This document shows, piece after piece, positions 16,890-25,187 of a DNA stretch of 64,000 nucleotides. The translations under genes and the position numbers were made by a program. The DNA comes from JBDTSW01 sp963782605 (GTDB lineage: Bacteria > Actinomycetota > Thermoleophilia > Solirubrobacterales > 70-9), in assembly GCA_963782605.1 (NCBI GenBank), contig CAWAKK010000006.1:132608-196607 (forward strand), given 5' to 3'. Numbering within the stretch: the stretch's first letter is position 1; each line of letters starts with the position of its first letter. The notes beneath the pieces were generated by a model, which saw nothing but the letters and a program-made list of their open reading frames with translations, did no database searches and was not told where the DNA came from.

Positions 16890-17725
16890 TGGCTTCCGTA
16901 GCTCACAGTGAGGCGCCCCCCAGGCGGGTTGCAGTGCCCCGCCTGGGGGGGCCAGCCCTCACCCGAGGGCTTGTGGTCGGCTACCTCTCGATCATGGTGC
17001 TGCTGCCGATCGCGGCGGTGGTCTCCAGGTCATTCGAGGAGGGTCTCGCCAGCTTCTGGGACGCCATCTCCAGCAAGGAGGCGGTTGCCGCCATGGAGCT
17101 GACGCTGATCGCGTCTTTGATCGTGGTCGCGATCAATGCCGTCTTCGGCACGATCATCGCCTGGGTCCTGGTGCGCGACGAGTTCCCGGGCAAGCGCTAC
17201 GTGAACGCGATCATCGACCTGCCGTTCGCGCTGCCAACGATCGTCGCCGGCCTGACGTTGCTGGCGCTCTATGGCGACAACGGGATCCTCGGGATCACCG
17301 GCGTCTCCTTCACCAGGATCGGCGTCATCATGGCGCTCCTCTTCGTAACCCTCCCGTTTGTCGTCCGGGCGGTGCAGCCGACGCTGCTCGAGCTCGACCA
17401 GGACATGGAGGAGGCCGCGGCTTCGCTCGGCGCCCGGCCGCTGACGATCTTTCGCAAGATCGTGCTGCCGAACCTCGCTCCGGCGATGTTCGCGGGCGTG
17501 GCGCTGGCGTTTGCGCGGGCCATCGGCGAGTTCGGCTCGCTGATCCTGATCTCGGGAAACATCCCGTTCGAGACCGAGGTCGCTTCGGTCTTCATCTTCA
17601 AGCAGGTCGAGGCCGGCAACGAGACGGCTGCGGCTGCGGTTTCGGTGGTGCTGCTCGCCGTCTCCGTGGGTGTCCTCTTCCTCATCAACTGGCTGGGAAG
17701 GAGGTCGATCCGGCATGAGCACTGA
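16889..17725 (+). CDS. cysT: Sulfate ABC transporter permease CysT
   Basis: 278 residues, GTG start, about six transmembrane helices, with the permease EAA loop (ASLGARPLTIFRKIVLPNLAPA) that contacts the ATPase. Sequence such as NAIIDLPFALPTIVAGLTLLALYG is typical of CysT/CysU. The 5' coding region contains a very strong hairpin (16916-16950). The gene overlaps sbp by 1 base and cysW by 11 bases. Confidence 0.94.
   Translation: MASVAHSEAPPRRVAVPRLGGPALTRGLVVGYLSIMVLLPIAAVVSRSFEEGLASFWDAISSKEAVAAMELTLIASLIVVAINAVFGTIIAWVLVRDEFPGKRYVNAIIDLPFALPTIVAGLTLLALYGDNGILGITGVSFTRIGVIMALLFVTLPFVVRAVQPTLLELDQDMEEAAASLGARPLTIFRKIVLPNLAPAMFAGVALAFARAIGEFGSLILISGNIPFETEVASVFIFKQVEAGNETAAAAVSVVLLAVSVGVLFLINWLGRRSIRHEH
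16916..16950 (+). promoter_or_regulatory. Perfect 13-bp GC hairpin at the sbp-cysT junction
   Basis: CCCCCCAGGCGGG at 16916-16928 pairs perfectly with CCCGCCTGGGGGG at 16938-16950 around a 9-base loop. It starts 27 bases after the sbp stop, inside codons about 10-21 of cysT. Such hairpins after binding-protein genes often protect the upstream mRNA or reduce downstream expression, giving more binding protein than permease. That role is inferred. Confidence 0.6.
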
Positions 17726-18608
17726 TGCCTCCGAGATCTCAACCAAGAACATCGTTCGGGGTAACCGGGCATCCCGCATCGCCCTGCGTTCGGCCGCCCT
17801 GGGTTACCTCGGCGCGCTGCTGATCATCCCCGTCATCGTCATCTGCTTCGAGGCGTTCGAGGACGGGATCGGCAACGTCGTGGACACGCTGACGACGCCC
17901 GAGGCACAGCACGCCTTCTACCTGACGATCGTGATGGTCCTCGTGGCCGTGCCGCTGAACACCATCTTCGGAGTGGCCTGCGCGCTCGTACTGGTGCGCC
18001 AGAGGTTCCGCGGCAAGGGCATCATCAACGCGCTGATCGATCTGCCCTTCGCGATCTCTCCCGTCGTCATCGGGCTCTCGCTGGTGCTCGTTTACGGGTC
18101 GATTGACGGCTGGTTCGGCCAGTGGTTCCTCGAGCAGGGAATCCGGATCATCTTCACGCCGATAGGGATGGCTCTGGCGACGATGTTCGTCTCCCTGCCG
18201 TTCGTCGTGCGCGAGGTCGAGCCGGTGCTGCGCGAGATCGGCGACGACCAGGAACAGGCCGCCTCGGTCCTGGGGGCAAACGGCTGGCAGACCTTTTGGC
18301 GGATCACGCTTCCTTCGATCCGATGGGGCGTCACCTACGGAGTCGTCCTGGCGACGGCGCGTGCGCTGGGCGAGTTTGGCGCTGTCTCGATCGTCTCGGG
18401 GAACATTTCTGGCGAAACGGAGACGCTTCCTCTCTTCGTCCGAAAGCAGTTCGATGTCTTCAACGTCTCCGGGGCCTATGCCGCGGCGCTGGTCCTGGCG
18501 CTGATCGCCGTCGTGACCCTGTTCGGAATGAACTTCATCCGCCGCAAGGACAAGAACGTGACCGGCCTTGCGCCAGAAACCATGACCCTCAAGGAGGAAG
18601 CCGCATGA
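17715..18608 (+). CDS. cysW: Sulfate ABC transporter permease CysW
   Basis: 297 residues with six predicted membrane helices and the EAA loop (VLGANGWQTFWRITLPSIRW). NALIDLPFAISPVVIGLSLVLVYG is a CysW hallmark. It forms the membrane channel with CysT. The ATG at 17715 overlaps the end of cysT; its own stop overlaps cysA by ATGA. Confidence 0.94.
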   Translation: MSTDASEISTKNIVRGNRASRIALRSAALGYLGALLIIPVIVICFEAFEDGIGNVVDTLTTPEAQHAFYLTIVMVLVAVPLNTIFGVACALVLVRQRFRGKGIINALIDLPFAISPVVIGLSLVLVYGSIDGWFGQWFLEQGIRIIFTPIGMALATMFVSLPFVVREVEPVLREIGDDQEQAASVLGANGWQTFWRITLPSIRWGVTYGVVLATARALGEFGAVSIVSGNISGETETLPLFVRKQFDVFNVSGAYAAALVLALIAVVTLFGMNFIRRKDKNVTGLAPETMTLKEEAA

Positions 18609-19603
18609 GCATCGTCGTCGAAAATGCCGTCAAGAGGTTCGGCGACTTCGTCGCCCTCGGAGGAATCTCGATCGAGGTGCGTGACGGTTCGCTCACCGCG
18701 CTGCTTGGTCCCTCTGGCTCCGGCAAGTCGACCCTGTTGCGCGCCATCGCCGGGCTCGAGGAGCTCGACGACGGAACAGTGATCATCAACGGCACGGACA
18801 TGACCCACACCCCGGTGCAGGATCGCGGCGTCGGCTTCTGCTTCCAGCATTACGCCGCGTTCAAGCACATGACCGTGCGACAGAACGTCGCCTTCGGCCT
18901 CTCCATCCAGAAGCGGTCCAAGGATGAGATCGAGGAGCGGGTACACGAGCTGCTGCGGCTGGTGCACTTGGAGGGCTTCATCGACCGCTACCCCTCGCAG
19001 CTATCGGGCGGGCAGCGCCAGCGCATGGCGCTGGCGCGGGCGCTCGCGGTCGAGCCGAAGGTGCTCCTGCTCGACGAGCCGTTTGGCGCACTCGACGCAA
19101 AGGTGCGGAAGGAGCTGCGGCAGTGGCTGCGCCGCCTCCACGACGAGATGCACGTGACCACGATCTTCGTCACCCACGACCAGGAGGAGGCGATGGACGT
19201 CGCCGAGCAGATCGTCGTCGTAAACGATGGGCTCGTCGAGCAAGTCGGCCCGCCGCGCGACCTCTACGAGGATCCGCAGACGGAGTTCGTGATGAGCTTC
19301 ATCGGTCCGGTCAACCGCCTCGGCTCGACCTTCGTGCGCCCGCATGACGTGCAGATCCGCCACCTCCCCGGCGACGACGCCGAGGAGGCGATGATCGACC
19401 GGATCGTGCACCTCGGATTCGAGGTCCGCGTCGAGCTCACGCTCGCGAACGGCGACGGGCTGTGGGCTCAGATCACAAGGGCGCAGGCCGAGGAGCTCGA
19501 GCTCGAGAACGGACAGCTCGTCTATGTGCGGCCTTCCCTCACGCGGATGTTCGACGAGGGCCGCCCCCACCAGCCGACCACCGAGGAGCTCGCGGCTGCC
19601 TAG
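18605..19603 (+). CDS. cysA: Sulfate ABC transporter ATP-binding protein CysA
   Basis: 332 residues. Walker A GPSGSGKST at 35-43, Q-loop FCFQHYAAFKHM, signature LSGGQRQR, Walker B LLLDEPFGALDA and H-loop FVTHDQEEA are all intact. A C-terminal regulatory domain of the CysA/MalK type follows (VRPHDVQIRHL...). It powers sulfate or thiosulfate import with CysT and CysW. Last of four tightly coupled genes. Confidence 0.95.
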   Translation: MSIVVENAVKRFGDFVALGGISIEVRDGSLTALLGPSGSGKSTLLRAIAGLEELDDGTVIINGTDMTHTPVQDRGVGFCFQHYAAFKHMTVRQNVAFGLSIQKRSKDEIEERVHELLRLVHLEGFIDRYPSQLSGGQRQRMALARALAVEPKVLLLDEPFGALDAKVRKELRQWLRRLHDEMHVTTIFVTHDQEEAMDVAEQIVVVNDGLVEQVGPPRDLYEDPQTEFVMSFIGPVNRLGSTFVRPHDVQIRHLPGDDAEEAMIDRIVHLGFEVRVELTLANGDGLWAQITRAQAEELELENGQLVYVRPSLTRMFDEGRPHQPTTEELAAA

Positions 19604-19642
19604 CGGGCGAAGGGCTCGACGCGACCGTTGGGAGACTGGTCA

Positions 19643-19786
19643 ATGGAGCTGAGCACCGCTGTCCTGGTGGCCTTCATGGCGCTCTTCGTCGGCTGGCTGC
19701 TCTTGGTCCTCGCCGCCACGTGGTGGCAGGTGCGCGACGAGAGCAGACGAGCGGCGGCGGCGAAGAAGCGGCGAAACTCAGTCTGA
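19643..19786 (+). CDS. Small single-helix membrane protein (47 residues)
   Basis: ATG preceded by GGGAGA at a suitable distance, 39 bases after cysA. The product has one hydrophobic helix (VLVAFMALFVGWLLLVLAAT) followed by a basic tail rich in Arg, Lys and Ala that should face the cytoplasm. Its 3' end overlaps the convergent Rrf2 gene by 9 bases. It may be a small accessory of the sulfate importer. The family is unknown to me, and coding status rests on the start, ribosome site and clean helix-plus-tail pattern. Confidence 0.5.
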   Translation: MELSTAVLVAFMALFVGWLLLVLAATWWQVRDESRRAAAAKKRRNSV

Positions 19787-20257
19787 GGTTCCGGCGTCCG
19801 GGCGGTCCAGAGGGTCCTCGGCCTGGTCTGGTGGCTCCGCGAGGCCTTCCGGAAGCTGACCGTCGACCACGTCCGCGAGCGTGATTCGGTCGAGCACGTC
19901 GTGGATGCTGGCCTCGAGCGCGATCCAAACGCGCTGCAGGGGCTCGGCCGCTCCTGAGTAGGAGGTCGCCGCGGGGGCCTCACCGCGGACGCTCGCGAGC
20001 GGGCCTTCGACGGCGCGGACCACCTCCGCGATCGTGACCTCACGCGGCAGACGGCTGAGCCAGTAGCCACCGTCGGCTCCCCGACGGCTCTGGACGAGCC
20101 CGCGATGGCGAAGCTCGGACAGGATCCGCTCGAGAAATGGAATCGGGATGCTCTGGGCAAGGGCGATGTCCTCGCCCTTTTGCGGCCCGTCCGCCGTGTG
20201 TGCGGCGAGCTCGACCATCGCGCGGACGGCGTAATCGGCCTTCGCGGAGACTCTCAC
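19778..20257 (-). CDS. Rrf2-family transcriptional regulator
   Basis: 159 residues, GTG start overlapping the ligD stop by 4 bases (GTGA). The Rrf2 winged helix is clear: MRVSAKADYAVRAMVELA, then IPIPFLERILSELRHRGLVQSRRGADGGYWLSR with the wing. The three cysteines that hold an Fe-S cluster in IscR/NsrR are absent, as in the cysteine-metabolism repressor CymR. Convergent neighbour of the sulfate importer, so control of sulfur uptake is plausible but not shown. Confidence 0.88.
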   Translation of the reverse strand: MRVSAKADYAVRAMVELAAHTADGPQKGEDIALAQSIPIPFLERILSELRHRGLVQSRRGADGGYWLSRLPREVTIAEVVRAVEGPLASVRGEAPAATSYSGAAEPLQRVWIALEASIHDVLDRITLADVVDGQLPEGLAEPPDQAEDPLDRPDAGTSD

Positions 20258-21763
20258 GTGGGCGATTCTGCCTCAACGGAGGTACTGCGCGTCGCGCCCG
20301 CCTCCTCGGGATCGAATCGGACCTCGAGCGGATCGCGGTCGTCGCGCAAGCCCTTGAACGATGGCGCGCGAAGCGTGCGCGCGTTGGTCCACTCCCGAAA
20401 CTCCACCTCAGCGACGAGCTGCGGCTCGACGAAGTGAGCGAGCTTGGGGGGCTGCCGACCCGCAAACGGGGAGCCGTCCGTGCTCTAGCTTGCGGAGCAG
20501 CGTGGTCAGGCGGCGGAGCGTCTGCTCGTTGAATCCGGTGCCAACGCGGCCGGCGTAGCGGAGGGCGAGCTCCCCATCGTGGCCTGGCTCGTAGTAGCCG
20601 ACTAAAAGCGCGCCGAGGGTGTTGGAACGCCTGCCCTCGCCAGGCATCCAGCCGCCCACCACCAGATCCTGGCTGCGGGTGTTCTTGACCTTGAGCCAGG
20701 CGCGCGAGCGGCGGCCCGGGGTGTAACGGCTGTCCAGACGCTTCGCGACCACGCCCTCCAATCCACGCTCCCTGGTCAGCGCGAGCAGGCTCGTGCCCTC
20801 GCCCTCGTGGTACGCGGGTGTCTGCCAGGAGGGGCCGTCGAGACCCAGCTCGGCGAGCCGCTCGCGGCGCTCTGAGTACGGCAGGTCCGTGAGGTCGTGG
20901 CCGTCCAGGAAGAGGAGGTCGAACAGGACGTACGTCACGGGCGTGTCGGCTGTGCGCCGGCGCACCGCCGCCTCCGAGGCGAGGTGCATGCGGCTCTGAA
21001 GTCGCTGGAAGTCGGGGAGGCCAGAGTCGTTGAAGGCCACGATCTCGCCGTCGAGGATCACCTGTCGTGCTCCCAGCTCCGCGGCGAGCGGGCGGACCTC
21101 CGGGTACTGCGAGGTGATGTCGCGACCGTTCCGGCTCTCCATCAGCAGGCGTCCGCCGTCGCAATAGGAGATCGCTCGAACCCCGTCCCACTTGAGCTCG
21201 AAGGCCCAGCCGGACTGGTCGCGCGGGAGCTCCGCCAGGGCTGCCGCCATCGGCTTTAAGCCGCTCGGCATCGGCCGGACGTCGGGGTCGCTCGGAGTGT
21301 CCATGCGATGAATCATCCAGTTGCGGCCCTTCGTGGGAAAAAGCCCGTACGTCCCCTTCACCCGCTCGCCGAGCAGGTGGACGGTGACCTTCTTGTCCGT
21401 CCACTCCTCGGCGGCGTAGACACCGCTGTCCCACACGGTCATCGTGCCCGCTCCGTACTCACCCTTCGGGATCTGGCCCTCCCAGGTCAGGTACTCGAGC
21501 GGGTGATCCTCCGTGTGGACCGCGAGTCGGTTGTCCTTCGGGGTTGGCGGCAGCCCCCGCGGTAATGCCCACGAGACGGCCACACCGTCACGCTCAAGCC
21601 GCAGGTCCCAATGGAGCCGACGCGCGTGATGCTCCTGAATCACGAAGCGCCCATCAGCCGCGCCGGGAACGTCCGAATGCCCCTCCTCCGCGTCGCCACT
21701 CGGCTCATGGGTGCGATCGAAGGACCGCTTGCGCTCGTACTCGCTGAGCTTGCGCGCCATCAT
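20254..21763 (-). CDS. ligD: LigD-type ATP-dependent DNA ligase with 3'-phosphoesterase domain, frameshifted
   Basis: N-terminal phosphoesterase domain (about 35-165: FVIQEHHARRLHWDLRLERD, HPLEYLTWEGQIPKGEYG) followed by an ATP-dependent ligase domain with the nucleotidyl lysine in ELKWDGVR, DGEIVAF, EGVVAKRLDS and WLKVKN. It repairs double-strand breaks with Ku by end joining. The polymerase domain of three-domain LigD is absent. Near 20480 one extra G (GAGCACGGACGG for GAGCACGACGG) breaks the frame. The continuation PPKLAHFVEPQLVAEVEF to the TGA at 20254 completes the ligase OB fold, giving 502 residues. Probably a sequencing indel. Confidence 0.88.
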
Positions 21764-21807
21764 TCAGCCGATAGTAGGCGGAGCGCGGCCCCGTCCCGAG
21801 TGAAGCG

Positions 21808-21820
21808 TTGAGCCGGCTAT
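21808..21820. repeat. 13-base direct repeat, copy 1 (part of a hairpin)
   Basis: TTGAGCCGGCTAT occurs here and again at 22733-22745, on either side of the decayed AbiEi/DUF559 gene. Here it is part of a 7-bp hairpin GAGCCGG-loop-CCGGCTC (21810-21829) that may act as a terminator between ligD and this gene. Confidence 0.5.
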
Positions 21821-22710
21821 GACCGGCTCGGTCGATCACCGCTGCTCAGGCGGTGAGCGACGGCGCGCAAGATTGACTCAACGTAGTCGGCCTCGTACTT
21901 GATCTGGTGATGAGTGAAACGCAAGGGCGTGAGGCCGGCCGCAATGTGCGCTTGATCGCGTAGGCGGTCTCGCTTCTGCTCGACTGAGTCCGGTGGTAGC
22001 GAAGACCGTCTGTCTCGACAACCAGCCCCAGCTCGGGCCAAAAGAAGTCCACCTCGAAGCCGTTCAATATGGCGTCCGTTTCCGGTCGAGCCAGTGACGC
22101 CCGATAGGCGATCGGAAGGAACAGATCCTCGAGCTCCGAGTCGGTGAGCACGAAGGTATGTCGATCGAGCAGCTGGCGAACGATTGCCAGGCCAGGACGT
22201 GGCGACAGCTGGTCTAAGCGCTTTCGCAACGCGTTCGGATCGATCAGATCGCGCTTGTCTGCCTCGTTGATGACGCGTTGAAGCTGGGTCCTCGTCGCTG
22301 AGGGAGCCAGGTCAACGACGGTGGTCGCAGGATCGGTACAGGGAATACTTCTTGTGGTTGCGATCTCGTCCCGTGCCAGCGAGCTTCGTCGGTGCACGCG
22401 GATCCCGGCTCGCCTCCTCACACAGTTCTCGGCCACCGAGACATGGACCAGCCCCGAGAGCGCCTTGTGAATGCCCCACAGCGCCCCCGCGCTCTGGTGA
22501 CTGAGCACCGCGGATGGACCGCACGTGAGAACCGCTGCCATCCACAGGCCCTCAGGCGTCAGGGTCGGCGTGCCCACTGCGTAGACGCCTGGCCAGATCG
22601 GGTGCAGCCGTCCCGTGCGGGTTCGGTGCGCGATTGCATGGCGTGTGAAACCGAGTTCAAGCAGCTGGTCTCGTTCGATGACGTCGTGCTGAGCACGCGC
22701 GAGCCTCCAG
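21817..22710 (-). pseudogene. AbiEi-like/DUF559 domain protein, frameshifted and without a clear start
   Basis: Translating through the frame break gives a protein like the actinobacterial 'type IV toxin-antitoxin AbiEi family antitoxin/DUF559' group: a winged-helix start (QLLELGFTRHAIAHRTRTG, GVYAVG), a middle part (VLSHQSAGALWGIH) and a C-terminal Vsr-like nuclease fold (VDFFWPELGLVVETDG, EQKRDRLRDQAHIAAGL). One base is missing near 21995, and no ATG or GTG lies in frame before the domain, only CTG at 22710. It is flanked by 13-base direct repeats. It may be a decayed cargo gene, or partly affected by sequencing error. Confidence 0.65.
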
Positions 22711-22732
22711 GCTGCTGACGACGAGTGATGTC

Positions 22733-22745
22733 TTGAGCCGGCTAT
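22733..22745. repeat. 13-base direct repeat, copy 2 (overlaps a palindrome)
   Basis: Second copy of TTGAGCCGGCTAT, 925 bases from the first. It runs into the perfect 14-base palindrome CCGGCTATAGCCGG. The pair brackets the DUF559-like gene and could mark an old insertion, or be two related terminators. Confidence 0.5.
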
Positions 22746-22808
22746 AGCCGGTCTAATGCTTCAGTGGCCCTGGATTAGCCCCCCGAGGGGTTACATTGCG
22801 CTCACCGA

Positions 22809-22879
22809 GGGGGCGTGGCCCGAAGGTCGGGCTGCAGACTTTTAATCTGCTGGTCTCGGTTCGATTCCGAGCGCCCCCA
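22809..22879 (+). tRNA. tRNA-Lys (anticodon TTT)
   Basis: A complete cloverleaf can be folded: acceptor stem GGGGGCG/CGCCCCC with discriminator A, anticodon stem GCAGA/TCTGC with loop CTTTTAA (anticodon TTT), T arm CTCGG-TTCGATT-CCGAG and a 4-base variable loop. The D arm is GCCC-GAAGGTC-GGGC, with a short loop that keeps the GG pair. CCA is not encoded. It ends two bases before the convergent PhzF-like gene. Confidence 0.88.
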
Positions 22880-22881
22880 TC

Positions 22882-23556
22882 TCAATGGGCCTGCGCCACC
22901 CGGCCCGCGATCTCGACGTAGCCGCTCTTCGCAGGGCTCGCGAAGATCACCGAGCCCTCGCCCTGGCGGATCTCGATCTCGCGGTCGAGCTCAGCGCTGA
23001 GCAGGATCGCGGCGGAGCCCGTGGCCTCGTCCTCCGGGATGCCTTCGGCAGGCACGAACACCCTGGCTCTCACGAGCCCTTGATTCTCGTCGAGCCATGC
23101 CCACATCCCGAGGAAGCCACCTTCACGCGGCGGAGGCGCGGGCAGGGCGTCCACTTCTTGCGGCGAGCCGAGCTGCTCCCACTCGAACGGGGGGCACCAT
23201 TCCGGCCGCGCCTTCGCGTAGGTGAGCTCGCCCTCGAAGCGAATCGGGACCTCGCCGGCGGGCGTGCGCAGAACCCCCGGCTCGTGCCCGGCTTCCCTCA
23301 GCACCCACGCCGTTCCGAGCAGGGGATGACCCGCCAGCGGCAGCTCCGTCACGGGGGTGAAGATGCGAATGACGCCGCGCTCCGCTTCGTCCACGAAGAC
23401 CGTCTCCGGAAAGCCGAGCTCGGTCGCGATCGGCTGACGCTCCTCCACCGCGACAGCACCTCCGTCGACGAAGACGCCGAGTGGGTTGCCACCGCCGCCG
23501 TCTGCCGCGCCGAACACGCGTACTACTTGAAGACCCGGGTGCTCGGCGGCGCCCAC
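22882..23556 (-). CDS. PhzF-family isomerase-like protein
   Basis: 224 residues, GTG start. Family motifs: GNPLGVFVDG near the N-terminus, ELGFPETVFV with the conserved catalytic Glu, RIFTPVTELPLAGHPLLGTAWVL, and PEDEATGSAA with the conserved GSA loop. PhzF proteins isomerise small metabolites (phenazine biosynthesis in pseudomonads); the substrate here is unknown. It is shorter than the usual 270 to 300 residues. It starts 3 bases after the purH stop, so it is the tail of that transcription unit. Confidence 0.85.
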   Translation of the reverse strand: MGAAEHPGLQVVRVFGAADGGGGNPLGVFVDGGAVAVEERQPIATELGFPETVFVDEAERGVIRIFTPVTELPLAGHPLLGTAWVLREAGHEPGVLRTPAGEVPIRFEGELTYAKARPEWCPPFEWEQLGSPQEVDALPAPPPREGGFLGMWAWLDENQGLVRARVFVPAEGIPEDEATGSAAILLSAELDREIEIRQGEGSVIFASPAKSGYVEIAGRVAQAH

Positions 23557-23559
23557 GTT

Positions 23560-25176
23560 CTAATGCCGGAAGTGCCGGCGTCCGGTGAACACCATCGCGG
23601 CGCCCGCCTCGTCGCAGGCGGCCACGACCTCGTTGTCGCGCACGGACCCACCGGGCTGGATGAACGCATTCGCCCCGGCTCCCATCGCCATCTCGGGGCC
23701 ATCGGGAAAAGGGAAGAAGGCATCCGAGGCAACGGCCGAGCCGCGCAGCAGCTCGGCAGCCTCGTCCTCACGCGCCTCCCGGCACTTCGTCACAGCGATT
23801 CGCACGCTGTCCACCCGGCTCATCTGACCCGCTCCGATCCCAATCGTCGCCCCGCCGCGGGCGAACACGATGGCATTCGAGCGCACGTGACGGCACACCT
23901 TCCACGCGAACAACAGATCCGCCCATTGCTCCTCGGTGGGTGATGCTTCGGTCGCCACCCGCATCGAATCACGATCCTCGGTCACGCGATCCGGCTCCTG
24001 CACGAGCAATCCCCCGCGGACGTACTTGACCTCGCGCTCGCGCGGGGAGCGACCACGCGTCTCGGTGTCCTCGAGGATCCGAACCGCCTCCTTCTGGCGC
24101 AAGGCCTCGAGGGCGCCCTCGTCGTATCCGGGGGCGATCAAGACCTCGATGAAGTTCTCGTGAAGGAGCTCGCCCAGTGCAAGATCCACCTGCCGGTTGA
24201 GCGCGATCACCCCGCCGAACGCCGACAGCGGATCGCAGGCAAGGGCCTTGCGATACGCCTCGCCCACGTCGTCGCCGACGGCCGCACCGCATGGGTTGTT
24301 GTGTTTGACGATCACCGCTGCGGGCTCCTCGAACTCCTCCAGCAGCCGTCGCGCGGCATCGAGGTCGAGCACGTTGTTGAACGAGAGCGCGCGCCCGTGG
24401 AGCTTCGCCACCCGCGAGAGCACGTGTGAGCGCCCGCCGGTCTCGACATACAGCGCCGCGGCCTGATGGGGATTCTCCCCGTAGGAGAGGTCCAGAAACT
24501 TCTCGTGCGACATCACCCAGTGCATCGGGTAGTCCTCGTAGCGCAGGCCAAACCACCGCGAGATCGCCGCGTCGTACCGGGCGATCACGGCGAACGCCTC
24601 GTTGGCCAGCCAGTGCCGAGTCTCCGCGGAGATCTCCGCACCCGAGTCCTCGAGCTCGGCCAGCACCGCGTCGTAGCTCTCCGGCCGGACCACCACCGCC
24701 ACGGAGCCGTGATTCTTCGCCGCCGCGCGAATCATCGTCGGCCCCCCGATGTCGATGTTCTCGACGGCCTCCTCCTCGCTCACGTCCCGGCCCGCCACGG
24801 TGCGCTCGAACGGATAGAGGTTCACGCAAACGAGGTCGATCGGCTCGATCCCTTCGTCGGAGACGGTTGCCTCGTGCTCCGGATCGCCACGCTTGTAGAG
24901 CAGGGCGCCATGGAGCCGCGGATGCAGCGTCTTTACCCGCCCACCGAGGATCTCCGGCGATCCCGTGAGGTCGGCAACATCGCGCACGTCCAACCCGGCC
25001 TCCCGCAGCGCAGAGGCCGTGCCGCCGGTTGAGACCAGCTCGATTCCGAGCGCACCGAGGCCACGCGCGAAGTCGACAACGCCGGTCTTGTCGGAGACCG
25101 AGATCAGGGCGCGGCGAACCCGCACCCTGCCGCCGCGTGGAGCGTCCCCCTCCTCAGCTTGCGCGCCGGCCTCCAT
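23560..25176 (-). CDS. purH: Bifunctional AICAR formyltransferase/IMP cyclohydrolase
   Basis: 538 residues. Catalyses the last two steps to IMP. The N-terminal cyclohydrolase begins ALISVSDKTGVVDFARGL; the transformylase domain contains the KHNNPCG motif (VIVKHNNPCGAAVGDD) and ends DNEVVAACDEAGAAMVFTGRRHFRH as usual. The ATG at 25176 leaves a 17-residue acidic extension; GTG at 25125 would give the common MRVRRALISVSDK start and is a real alternative. It follows purN by 11 bases on the same strand. Confidence 0.95.
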   Translation of the reverse strand: MEAGAQAEEGDAPRGGRVRVRRALISVSDKTGVVDFARGLGALGIELVSTGGTASALREAGLDVRDVADLTGSPEILGGRVKTLHPRLHGALLYKRGDPEHEATVSDEGIEPIDLVCVNLYPFERTVAGRDVSEEEAVENIDIGGPTMIRAAAKNHGSVAVVVRPESYDAVLAELEDSGAEISAETRHWLANEAFAVIARYDAAISRWFGLRYEDYPMHWVMSHEKFLDLSYGENPHQAAALYVETGGRSHVLSRVAKLHGRALSFNNVLDLDAARRLLEEFEEPAAVIVKHNNPCGAAVGDDVGEAYRKALACDPLSAFGGVIALNRQVDLALGELLHENFIEVLIAPGYDEGALEALRQKEAVRILEDTETRGRSPREREVKYVRGGLLVQEPDRVTEDRDSMRVATEASPTEEQWADLLFAWKVCRHVRSNAIVFARGGATIGIGAGQMSRVDSVRIAVTKCREAREDEAAELLRGSAVASDAFFPFPDGPEMAMGAGANAFIQPGGSVRDNEVVAACDEAGAAMVFTGRRHFRH

Positions 25177-25187
25177 CCCGGGCGAGT

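Noticed and set aside
21817..22710. Active AbiE toxin-antitoxin pair
   Set aside because: No AbiEii nucleotidyltransferase gene is adjacent and the gene itself is frame-broken, without a clear start.
22882..23556. Phenazine biosynthesis cluster
   Set aside because: Only a lone, short PhzF-family protein is present; no other phz genes are seen and PhzF relatives are widespread.
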